In this document: piece after piece, positions 8,049 to 19,441 of the stretch | Layout: the number at the start of each line of letters is the position of its first letter | How positions within the stretch are numbered: the stretch's first letter is position 1 | Assembly: GCA_934401725.1 (NCBI GenBank) | Contig: CAKRSS010000020.1 | Location: 1 to 36,424, forward strand | Reading direction: 5' to 3' | DNA length: 36,424 nucleotides | Source of the DNA: an uncultured Eubacteriales bacterium | GTDB lineage: Bacteria; Bacillota; Clostridia; Oscillospirales; CAG-272 | Notes under the pieces: generated by a model | Databases searched by the model: none | Seen by the model: the letters and a program-made list of their open reading frames with translations, nothing else | What the model was told of the DNA's origin: nothing | Made by a program: the position numbers and the translations under genes

Positions 8049-9241
8049 TTACTCATCTTGATTAAGGTTGTCAAACATTGCCTTGACAGATGGGGCGTTT
8101 TTCGTAAGCTTTTTAATACTCAGATCATCTGCTTTATCATTTGCAAGGCGAAGATTTTTTTCTGAAGAGCATAGTGCATCTTTCACCTTTTGCAAATGGC
8201 TTATTGTTTTGTCGATTTCATCAATAGCTGTATTTTAGGATACCTGTACGATACGTCCACTATTCCATTATTGTACAGTTCATTGTCATTTTCAAGAAGC
8301 GAAACAAGGACCGCATACTCACACTGTTTTTCCCTGCGATCTTTATCTAGCTCTTTGAAAAAGTCTTCGTTTTTATGTTTCGTGGCGGTTTGGTCGGCCT
8401 CGTTTTTCATTTCGAACATAATGGAGATAAACTCTATACCGTCATCCTCCTCGCGATAGATAAAATCTCCTTTACTGCCAGTCTTGATATTGGTATCTTT
8501 TTCAAAGTAAGCATTAGGAAAAGCAGTCATCCTGATTTCATTAAATTGCGTCAAACAATGCTGCTCCAAACTTTCGCCAATCATTTTCGTGGACTGACGC
8601 GCTTTGAAATCCTTGTAGTACTCAATCAGTTCATCCTTTTGTTTGAGTTTTTCTTCATATTGCTCTTTCAGTGACTTCTCAGTTAAACAACTTTCTGTTT
8701 CTTTGTTTTTGAGTTCGCCCTTGAGATCAGCAATCTCTGTAGCTCGTTTGGACAGTTCTTCATTCTTTTTTTCCACAGCTTCTGCAACAGCAAGCTTCTT
8801 AGTGGTTTCACTAGCATCTAGCTTAGCTTGCAGTTCGACAATTTTTTGATCACGGGTGGAAATTTCCGCATCTTTCTGCGCAAGACTCTCTGTATGTTCT
8901 TTTGCTTCTTTACTGCGTTCTTCGTTCTTCTGCTTCAAAGCTTCGGAAACAGCAAGATCTTTTGCTATTTCGCTTGCATCAAGTTGAGCTTGCAATTCAG
9001 CTATTTTTTTGTCTTTTTCTGAAATCTCCGCGTCTTTCTGTGTAATGCTTGAGGTATACTCTTTTTCATCTTGCAATCGGATTACTTTGAGTTCATTTTC
9101 ATGCTTAGCGTCAATTTCCTTTTGGCGGCGGCCTAACTCTCGTTCAAACTCTTTGTCTCTTACTTGTTGGACAATTTGGTCATAACCAGTTTCATCAACT
9201 TGAAAAATCTCCCCGCACTTTGGGCATCTTATTTCAGGCAT
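8049..9241 (-). pseudogene. DUF2130 coiled-coil protein, internally deleted and frameshifted
   Basis: The intact frame (8201-9241, 346 residues) starts MPEIRCPKCGEIFQVD with a CxxC pair and a good GGAG site. It continues into a coiled coil (about 25-205) and a conserved DUF2130 core (about 210-332) ending GIVDVSYRYPK. At about 8230 the frame changes and stops 12 codons later. The next frame reads NTAIDEIDKTISHLQK and continues with NLRLANDKADDLSIKKLT to a stop at 8049, which is the normal DUF2130 C-terminus. From memory of the family, roughly 60-70 residues between these blocks (the YVIRPQFF region) are missing. So this is a deletion and not programmed frameshifting. Two 54-residue repeats (68-121 and 122-173) make up much of the coiled coil. 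Base composition is clearly more AT-rich than its neighbours, suggesting transfer. Function of the family is unknown to me. Confidence 0.85.
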
Positions 9242-9348
9242 ATCATAATGCTCCTTTCCTCGTTTTGTTTTAGATGCTTATCTGGGTTGTTTCCGATGTC
9301 TTAATTCCAATCTTTGCGGCCGTGTGATCAAAAAATGTTACAGCAAAA

Positions 9349-10878
9349 TTATTCCCACTCAATCGTAGCCGGCGGCTTGGCGGTTATGTCGTACGCGACG
9401 CGGTTGATGCCGGCGACTTCGTTGGTTATGCGTGAGGACATGCGCGAGAGCAGCGTGTGCGGCAGGCGGGCGTACTCGCAGGTCATGAAGTCGTTGGTGC
9501 GGACGGCGCGGATGGCCAGCAGGCGCTCGTACGTGCGGAAGTCGCCCATGACGCCGACGCTGAGCGTATCGGTCAGCACGGCGAAGTACTGGTCGACTCT
9601 CACTCTCGAGCGGCCGATCTCCTCGCGGACGATGGCGTCGGCGGCGCGCAGAATGTTCAGCTTCTCCTCCGTCACCTCGCCGATTATGCGTATCGCAAGT
9701 CCGGGGCCGGGGAAGGGCTGGCGCCAGACCAGCTTTTTCGGCAGTCCGAGCAACTCGCCGAGACGGCGCACCTCGTCCTTGAACAGGCCCGACAGCGGCT
9801 CGACCACGCCCTCAAAACCGAGGTCCTTGGGCAGTCCGCCGACGTTGTGGTGGCTCTTGATGACGGCCGATTTGTTCTTGCCCGACTCGACTATGTCGGG
9901 GTATATCGTGCCCTGCGCGAGGAATTCGGGGTTGCCGAGGCGCTTGGCCTCGTCCTCAAACGTGCGTGCGAACTCCTCGCCTATCAGCTTGCGCTTGCGC
10001 TCGGGGTCGGTAACGCCGGCAAGCCGCGCGAGAAAGCGAGCGCGGGCGTCGACGTAGACGAAATTGAGGTCGCGCTTCGAAAAGACTTCCTTTATCTGAT
10101 CCGTCTCGCCCGCGCGCATGAATCCGTGGTCGATGTAGACGCAGATAAGCTGTCCCGGCAGCGCCTGTGAGAGCAGCGCCGCGCAGACCGACGAGTCAAC
10201 GCCGCCGGAAAGTCCGAGCAGGACGCGCTTTTCGCCGACCTGCTCGCGCACTGCGGCTATTCTCGAACGGAGGTAGTCCTCCATCGAGTAATCGCCCGCC
10301 GCGTGGCAGATGTTGTACAGGAAATTATGCAGCATGTCCTTGCCGTGCGCCGAGTTTTCGACCTCGGGGTGGAACTGCACGCCGTAGAGCCGACGCTCGG
10401 GGTTTTCGAACGCCGCGACCGGGCAGAGCGCGGTGTGTGCCGTCACGCAAAAGCCCTCGGGCAGACCGTCGACGCGGTCGGTGTGGCTCATGAGCACGCG
10501 CTGGGCACTCTCAAGGCCGCTGAACAGCGCCGAGGAGGTGTCGTCGAGCATGGCGTCAAGCGTGCCGTACTCGCTCCGGGTGCAGGACACGACCTTGCCG
10601 CCGCAGAGGTGGCACATCAGCTGCATACCGTAGCAAATACCAAGCACCGGAACGCCGAGCTCGAGCACGCCGGGGTCGCATGTAGGCGAGCCTTCGGCGT
10701 AGACGCTCTGTGGACCGCCTGTGAAGATGATTCCTATGGGGTTCATGGCGGAAAGTTGTTCGATGGGGGTATCATAGGGTTCGATAACCGAGTACACCCC
10801 GCACTCGCGGACGCGCCGCGCTATCAGCTCTTTGTACTGACCGCCAAAGTCAAGTATAACAACAGTTTGGTTCGACAT
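9349..10878 (-). CDS. guaA: GMP synthase (glutamine-hydrolysing)
   Basis: Converts XMP to GMP using glutamine and ATP; cytosolic. The 509-residue protein has the standard order. The glutamine amidotransferase domain has nucleophile Cys82 in GICYGMQ and the HPEVEN His/Glu pair near residue 170. The ATP-pyrophosphatase domain has P-loop GLSGGVDSS near residue 214. The C-terminal dimerisation domain ends DITAKPPATIEWE. Length and ends are normal. It has its own promoter (10912-10940). No purine riboswitch is visible in the leader, which is only about 25-30 bases long. It forms a purine-metabolism cluster with purA and purB on the same strand but is separated from them by the AT-rich DUF2130/DUF6440 patch. 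Confidence 0.98.
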   Translation of the reverse strand: MSNQTVVILDFGGQYKELIARRVRECGVYSVIEPYDTPIEQLSAMNPIGIIFTGGPQSVYAEGSPTCDPGVLELGVPVLGICYGMQLMCHLCGGKVVSCTRSEYGTLDAMLDDTSSALFSGLESAQRVLMSHTDRVDGLPEGFCVTAHTALCPVAAFENPERRLYGVQFHPEVENSAHGKDMLHNFLYNICHAAGDYSMEDYLRSRIAAVREQVGEKRVLLGLSGGVDSSVCAALLSQALPGQLICVYIDHGFMRAGETDQIKEVFSKRDLNFVYVDARARFLARLAGVTDPERKRKLIGEEFARTFEDEAKRLGNPEFLAQGTIYPDIVESGKNKSAVIKSHHNVGGLPKDLGFEGVVEPLSGLFKDEVRRLGELLGLPKKLVWRQPFPGPGLAIRIIGEVTEEKLNILRAADAIVREEIGRSRVRVDQYFAVLTDTLSVGVMGDFRTYERLLAIRAVRTNDFMTCEYARLPHTLLSRMSSRITNEVAGINRVAYDITAKPPATIEWE

Positions 10879-10911
10879 ATTCGCTCCACAATAAACAAAA
10901 ATTCACCTTAT

Positions 10912-10940
10912 TATATACCACAAAAAGCCCGTCGTGTCAA
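10912..10940 (-). promoter_or_regulatory. Promoter of guaA
   Basis: Minus strand: perfect -35 TTGACA (10940-10935), 17-base spacer, TATATA (10917-10912), in the context TATATAATAAGG. Confidence 0.8.
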
Positions 10941-10995
10941 TGGCTGTCGAGAAGTTTTTATGATTTTTTGAGAAAAGATACGCCCATTCACCACA

Positions 10996-11034
10996 CAAAA
11001 AGCGGCCTCCGCCGAGCTTACCGGCGGAAACCGC
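10996..11034 (-). terminator. GCGGTT-type terminator after the DUF4091 gene
   Basis: GCGGCCTCCGCCG (from 11002) pairs with CGGCGGAAACCGC (ending 11034). The A-run at 10996-11001 becomes a T-run on the minus strand. It is close in sequence to the hairpins at 21678-21710 and 204-236. The 10879-11226 gap holds this, the guaA promoter and the second MITE-like element, and no gene. Confidence 0.7.
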
Positions 11035-11046
11035 AAAATCGATTTA

Positions 11047-11188
11047 AGACTTCACCGCGTAATTCCGATGGTGCAATTGCGCAGCCAGATTTTTCGTCAG
11101 ATGAAACAAAAATTCGCAAAGAAATTTTTGAAATATGACGGAAAAATGCCCGCAAGTGTGCCACTCGGGCATTGCGCGGTGATGCCTT
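11047..11188. repeat. MITE-like element, copy 2
   Basis: A 142-bp copy of 3223-3365, in the same orientation. Read on the minus strand it starts AAGGCATCACCGCGCAAT and ends in the imperfect inverted match ATTACGCGGTGAAGTCTT. Internally, AATGCCCG (11145-11152) pairs with CGGGCATT (11166-11173) and is followed on the minus strand by T's, so this copy can also act as a terminator for the DUF4091 gene. Confidence 0.82.
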
Positions 11189-11226
11189 AATTCAGCATAG
11201 GTGCAAATGCAATTGCTCGCTGATAT

Positions 11227-12882
11227 TTATAAACTCTCCTCAATAACCCTGTTGATCTCCTCCCGCAGCCGCAGAGCCGTCGCCGTGTCGCAGACACAGC
11301 GCGAGAAGACTATGTCGCCGCAGATGCCCTCGAGTATGCCGAGCACGCGCTCGCGACCGACCAGCCGCTCGCAGAGCAGCGCCGCCTCGCGATCCTGAAG
11401 CGCCTCGTAAAACTGCACCTGACGGAGCGATTCCCATGCCGTACCGTCCGGCGCCGGGTAGACAGAGTAGGCGTCGCCCGAGGGGACAAAATAGCCGCCC
11501 GTCGACTCGAGAAAGGGGTTCACCTCGTTGTAGGAACCTTGGTTCATGTAGAAGTTATAGCCCCACTGCAAGAACCCGGCAATGCGGTACTTGTAAAGCT
11601 GCCAGCCGATGAAGCGCGTCCGCGCGCCCGGCATGGCGAAGAAGCGGTTCGACACCCCAACGCCCTGACCGCAGCAGTAGTAGGCCCAGAGATTCGGCAC
11701 GTCGCGCTCGAGAAAGGGCTCAATGTGGTTGTTGGCCACCACCGGCGTCGTGACGACACCGCGCTCCCAGAACTCGATGTTGGACAGCGCGTCCATGACG
11801 GTGTAGCCCTCGAGCAGGTCGGCAACGACGGCACGGGAGGCGGTGTACTGCGTTATGTTGTCGCCGTTCGGCTCGTCGGAAATGTGGAAAATGCACTTGT
11901 GATCCTCGCCGAGCGACTTCATGTGCGATATGAAATCCGGCAGGAAGGCGCACAGAAAGCGCGGGTACTCGCCGACTGCCGCGTCGGTGTCCCAACCGAA
12001 AATGCGGCGGTATTCGCCCTCGTCGTCGGCCATGATCTTGGGCGCGTGCGCCGCGCCCCACTGCGTGAACAGATGGCTGATCTCGTAATAGCGCACGCCA
12101 ACCCGGCGACACATGTCAATCCAGCGGTCGAGCAGCGTGTAGTCAAAGCTGTACTCGCCGCCACGGCGACTGACGCCGACCAGCTGCACCGTCAGCCGCT
12201 CGTGACCGATGCCGGTGTCAAGCGGCGGCGTGAATATGGGCGTGAGCAGCGTGTTTATTCCGGCGCTGACTGCCGTGCGGGCGAAGTTTTCGATTATGCG
12301 CCAGTGCTCCTCCGAAAAGACGGGCACGCGGTAATACTGCGCCAGACAGTCGCAGTGGAACCACTGCGTGAAGGGCAGGTCGGAGGCGGGCAGCGTCGCC
12401 GCGATGACGTGCAGAGTCAGCGTGTCGCGCGACAGCTCGCCGCCGTCGTGCAGGCTGACGCTCAGCGTGTGGTCGCCGGCGGCCATGTCCTCGGGCAGGC
12501 GGAGCGTTATCCATATGGTGCGCGTCTGGAAAGAGCAGACGGCGACCCGCCCCATCATGCCGACGGGCGCGAGCAGGTCGGGGTAGAGCCCCGGCTCTTT
12601 TTTGAGGTAGCCGTCGTCCGAGCGCGCGGGGTCGGGGTAGACGGGCATGAGTGAGGGTATGTATTCGACGTTGCGCACCGTGGCGAGCTCTGCAAGGTCG
12701 CCGTCGAGCCGCACCTCCGCCCAACGACGGTGGGGGGCGGCGGGGTCGTCGTCGCGCATGGCGAGCTGGAACGACACGACCTCCCCGCGCAGCGCCGTCA
12801 GACGCGCGAGCGTGGAAAGCCCGCTGACGGGAGTCTCGGGGAAGCATTTATCAAGAGAAGAGATAAGTTTTGTCTCGAGCAT
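11227..12882 (-). CDS. DUF4091 (GH123-like) glycoside-hydrolase-type protein
   Basis: A 551-residue protein beginning MLETKLISSLDKCFPE. An N-terminal beta-sandwich-like part (about 1-150) is followed by a barrel-like region with PFTQWFHCDCLAQYY, then YYEISHLFTQWGAAHAPK. The HISDEPNGDN block carries an Asp-Glu pair of the kind proposed for catalysis in GH123-type hexosaminidases. The C-terminal part contains GFLQWGYNFYMNQGSYNE, as in DUF4091. I chose the ATG at 12882 because AAAGGA lies 8 bases upstream and a perfect promoter lies just beyond. No signal peptide is seen, so it should be cytosolic and act on imported sugars. It stands alone, with no transporter or other sugar gene beside it. The substrate is unknown. 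Confidence 0.82.
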   Translation of the reverse strand: MLETKLISSLDKCFPETPVSGLSTLARLTALRGEVVSFQLAMRDDDPAAPHRRWAEVRLDGDLAELATVRNVEYIPSLMPVYPDPARSDDGYLKKEPGLYPDLLAPVGMMGRVAVCSFQTRTIWITLRLPEDMAAGDHTLSVSLHDGGELSRDTLTLHVIAATLPASDLPFTQWFHCDCLAQYYRVPVFSEEHWRIIENFARTAVSAGINTLLTPIFTPPLDTGIGHERLTVQLVGVSRRGGEYSFDYTLLDRWIDMCRRVGVRYYEISHLFTQWGAAHAPKIMADDEGEYRRIFGWDTDAAVGEYPRFLCAFLPDFISHMKSLGEDHKCIFHISDEPNGDNITQYTASRAVVADLLEGYTVMDALSNIEFWERGVVTTPVVANNHIEPFLERDVPNLWAYYCCGQGVGVSNRFFAMPGARTRFIGWQLYKYRIAGFLQWGYNFYMNQGSYNEVNPFLESTGGYFVPSGDAYSVYPAPDGTAWESLRQVQFYEALQDREAALLCERLVGRERVLGILEGICGDIVFSRCVCDTATALRLREEINRVIEESL

Positions 12883-12937
12883 AGAGGTTGTCCTTTCTTC
12901 AGGGTGTGTGTGAATTTCGGGCGTTTGCCTCAGGCTC

Positions 12938-12966
12938 AGTATACCACATTGGCGGGATGTTGTCAA
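12938..12966 (-). promoter_or_regulatory. Promoter of the DUF4091 gene
   Basis: Minus strand: TTGACA (12966-12961), 17-base spacer, TATACT (12943-12938). It is a near-consensus sigma-A promoter with a leader of about 50 bases. Confidence 0.9.
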
Positions 12967-13066
12967 ACGAAAAGCAAAAAGTGTGACAAGTTTTATATTT
13001 TTGACCTCTACGTGTGACATAATAATGTAATTTTTTATCAAAAACACAAGCAAAATCATTTTGGTG

Positions 13067-13095
13067 TTTACAAACCGCGAAAAGTGTGATATAAT
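13067..13095 (+). promoter_or_regulatory. Promoter of typA
   Basis: TTTACA (13067-13072), 17-base spacer, TATAAT (13090-13095). It is divergent from the DUF4091 promoter, with about 100 bases between the two -35 boxes. Confidence 0.87.
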
Positions 13096-13135
13096 TAATA
13101 ATTGTTGAAAATCCACATGGAGATATATACTGATT

Positions 13136-14977
13136 ATGAGAAGAGAAGATTTAAGAAATATCGCAATTATCGCTCACGTTGACCACGGCAAGACCACGCT
13201 GGTGGATCAGATGCTGAAGCAGGGCGGTATTTACCGTGAGAATCAGGCCACGACTACCTGCGTTATGGACTCGGGTGCTATCGAGCGCGAGCGCGGAATC
13301 ACCATTCTCGCCAAGAACACCGCCGTCCACTACAAGGGCGTCAAGATCAACATCGTCGACACCCCCGGTCACGCCGATTTCGGCGGAGAGGTCGAGCGCG
13401 TGCTCAAAATGGTCAACGGCGTGCTGCTGCTTGTCGACGCCGCCGAGGGTCCCATGCCGCAGACGCGGTTCGTGCTTCAGAGAGCGCTGGAGCTCAACCA
13501 CCGCGTTATCGTCGTCATAAACAAGGTTGACAAGCCCGACGCGCGCGTCCGCGAGGTCATGGACGAGGTGCTCGAACTGCTCATCGACCTCAACGCAAGC
13601 GACGAACAGCTTGACAGCCCGTTCGTCTTCTGCTCGGGTCGCGACGGCACGTCCTCGCTCGATCCCGACGGACCGCTGACCGACCTCACCCCCCTGTTTG
13701 AGACCATTTTAAGCTACATTCCCGCCCCCGAGGGCGACGAGAACGGCGGTTTGCAGCTGCTGGTTTCCTCCATCGACTATAACGATTACGTCGGCCGTAT
13801 CGGTATCGGCCGCATTGAGCGCGGCAGTCTGCGTCAGGGTCAGGAGGCCATGATATGCAATTTCCACTCATCCGAGGCTCCCAAGCGCACCAAGATCGTC
13901 TCGATTTATCAGATCGACGGCCTGACGCGCGTGCCGGTCGAGTCGGCAATGGTGGGCGACATAGTCTGCTTCTCGGGCGCCGAGAACATCACCATCGGCG
14001 ACACCATCACCAGCGTCGGACAGGCCGAGCCGCTTGAGTTTGTCAAGATCAGCGAGCCGACCATGGAGATGACCTTCTGCGTCAACGACAGCCCGTTTGC
14101 GGGCAAGGAGGGCAAGTTTGTCACCTCCCGCCAGCTGCGCGACAGACTCTACCGCGAGCTGCTTAAGGACGTGTCGCTGCGCGTCTCGGACGGTCAGACG
14201 ACCGACGAGTTCAAGGTCGCGGGTCGCGGCGAGATGCACCTCTCGATACTCATCGAGACCATGCGCCGCGAGGGCTACGAGTTCGCCTGCACCAACCCGC
14301 GCGTGCTTTATCACGAGATTGACGGCGTCAAGTGCGAGCCTATCGAGAAGGTGACTATCGACGTGCCGAACGACTACGTCGGCGCTGTCGTTGCCAAGCT
14401 GAACCAGCGCAAGGGCGACCTCGTCGAGATGATGCCGCTCAACACGCGCATGAGAATAATCTACTCCATCCCGTCCCGCTGCCTGTTCGGTTATCGTTCC
14501 GAGTTCATGACCGACACGCACGGAGAGGGCATTATCAACACGCTGTTTGACGGCTATCAGCCCTACCGCGGCGAGATTGTGCGCCGCTTTACCGGCTCGC
14601 TTGTCGCATCCGAGGAGGGCGAGACGACCCGTTACGGCCTGTACAACACCCAGGAGCGCGGACGTCTGTTCATCGGGCCGCAGGTCAAGGTTTACGAGGG
14701 CATGGTCGTCGGCGAGAACCCCAAGCTGGACGACATTGCAGTCAACCCCTGCAAGGAGAAGCATCTGACGGCCATCCGTTCCTCTGGTGCCGACGAGAAG
14801 CTGCTTCTGACCCCGCCGCTTGTCTTCTCCATCGAGGAGGCCATCGAGTTCCTCGGCGACGACGAGCTGCTCGAGGTCACGCCCAAGAACCTGCGTATCC
14901 GCAAGAAGATACTCAACACCGAGCTACGCATGAAGGAAATGATGCGCATCCGCCGCGCGCTTCAGGAAAACCGCTGA
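13136..14977 (+). CDS. typA: Ribosome-associated GTPase TypA/BipA
   Basis: Translational GTPase that binds the ribosome and aids large-subunit assembly and growth under stress. The 613-residue protein has the usual length. It has G1 AHVDHGKTT, the ERERGITILAKNT switch region, G3 DTPGHADFGGEVER and G4 NKVDKPDARV. EF-G-like domains follow, with the LFGYRSEFMTDTHGEG block of domain V and a C-terminal TypA-specific domain rich in charged residues. The start at 13136 is the only one that keeps the N-terminal LRNIAIIAHVDHG. Its GGAG is 13 bases away, slightly far. A clear terminator follows the stop codon, so it is probably a single-gene transcript. Confidence 0.97.
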   Translation: MRREDLRNIAIIAHVDHGKTTLVDQMLKQGGIYRENQATTTCVMDSGAIERERGITILAKNTAVHYKGVKINIVDTPGHADFGGEVERVLKMVNGVLLLVDAAEGPMPQTRFVLQRALELNHRVIVVINKVDKPDARVREVMDEVLELLIDLNASDEQLDSPFVFCSGRDGTSSLDPDGPLTDLTPLFETILSYIPAPEGDENGGLQLLVSSIDYNDYVGRIGIGRIERGSLRQGQEAMICNFHSSEAPKRTKIVSIYQIDGLTRVPVESAMVGDIVCFSGAENITIGDTITSVGQAEPLEFVKISEPTMEMTFCVNDSPFAGKEGKFVTSRQLRDRLYRELLKDVSLRVSDGQTTDEFKVAGRGEMHLSILIETMRREGYEFACTNPRVLYHEIDGVKCEPIEKVTIDVPNDYVGAVVAKLNQRKGDLVEMMPLNTRMRIIYSIPSRCLFGYRSEFMTDTHGEGIINTLFDGYQPYRGEIVRRFTGSLVASEEGETTRYGLYNTQERGRLFIGPQVKVYEGMVVGENPKLDDIAVNPCKEKHLTAIRSSGADEKLLLTPPLVFSIEEAIEFLGDDELLEVTPKNLRIRKKILNTELRMKEMMRIRRALQENR

Positions 14978-14995
14978 GGCGGCGGCAATAATGGA

Positions 14996-15028
14996 AAACC
15001 GGCTTCCGATTATCGGGGGTCGGTTTTT
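14996..15028 (+). terminator. Terminator of typA
   Basis: AAACCGGCTTCCGA (14996-15009) pairs, with G-U pairs, with TCGGGGGTCGGTTT (15013-15026) and runs into TTTTT. It is followed at 15040-15060 by a near-palindrome TATTGCATGTGCAATA, related to the ATTGCATATGCC motif seen after other genes. Confidence 0.85.
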
Positions 15029-15159
15029 GTGTGGGGAAGGCGTATTGCATGTGCAATAGCCACACCACTCACCCCCTTGACATTTCTCCAAAAATCCATT
15101 ATAATATACCCAACAAAATAACACCGCCGCGGGTCGCAGACCGGCGGCTTAGAGGTTTT

Positions 15160-15791
15160 ATGTCAAATATCTTCAATCTCTTCAAATCCATCGAAAAAAA
15201 GGAGCCCACCGGCACGCCTGAGTACCTCGTCGTAGGCCTCGGCAATCCCGGCGCGGAATATACTTTCACCCGGCATAACGCCGGGTTTCTCGCGCTCGAC
15301 TATGTCTCGCAGCGCTGCGGCGTGACGCTCGACCGCGCTAAATTCCACGCGCTCTTCGGCTACGCTCAGCTCGGCGGGCACCGCACCGTCCTGCTCAAGC
15401 CCCAGACCTTCATGAACGCATCCGGGCAGGCCGTCCGCGAGTGCGCCTCCTATTTCGGCATCCCCACCGAAAAAATAATTCTCGTCTCGGACGACATCAA
15501 TCTCCCCGTCGGCCGCCTGCGCCTGCGCATGTCGGGCAGCGACGGCGGGCAGAGAGGCCTGCGTAGCACCATAAAGCAGCTCGGTACCGACGCCTTTCCG
15601 CGCATACGCATCGGCGTAGGCGCGCCGCCCAGCCGCGACTACGAGCTCGCCGACTGGGTGCTTGGTAAGATTCCCGAGTGCGACCGCGAAACGCTCTTCC
15701 GCCTGTTCGGCGTCGTCTATGACACGCTCGGCCTGCTCATCTCGGGCGACACCGACGCCGCCGTGCGCCACTGCAACAGCGGAGGCGCGTC

Positions 15792-15795
<4 letters not shown>
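15160..15795 (+). CDS. pth: Peptidyl-tRNA hydrolase
   Basis: Releases peptides from prematurely dropped peptidyl-tRNA, recycling tRNA. The 211-residue product has the family core VGLGNPGAEYTFTRHNAGF with catalytic His39. LLKPQTFMNASGQAV and SDDINLPVGRLRLR follow, with the SDGGQRGLRS block after them. It carries about 20 extra residues before the usual N-terminus (MSNIFNLFKSIEKKEP). The start at 15160 is supported by AGAGG upstream; a start at 15031 would lie in the preceding intergenic repeat. Its TGA overlaps the ATG of mfd (ATGA), so the two are translationally coupled. The pth-mfd pairing is a common arrangement in Firmicutes. Confidence 0.96.
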
Positions 15796-19356
<3,561 letters not shown>

Positions 19357-19370
<14 letters not shown>

Positions 19371-19385
19371 AAAGTGTAGTAAAAT
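19357..19385 (+). promoter_or_regulatory. Possible promoter of the foldase-like lipoprotein gene
   Basis: TAGACA (19357-19362), 17-base spacer, TAAAAT (19380-19385). It overlaps the end of mfd and gives a leader of about 50 bases. Each box has one mismatch. Confidence 0.55.
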
Positions 19386-19441
19386 ATCATAAGACCCGTC
19401 CGGAACCCTGTCTAAAGATTTTCCATGAAAGGACAAAGCCT

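Noticed and set aside
8201..8260. Programmed frameshift in the DUF2130 gene
   Set aside because: The family blocks on either side of the junction are not contiguous in intact relatives as I recall them. Sequence is missing, so a deletion explains it better than recoding.
12883..13116. 78-residue N-terminal extension of the DUF4091 protein
   Set aside because: It would run through the promoter and upstream DNA. The ATG at 12882 has a proper ribosome binding site and a consensus promoter before it.
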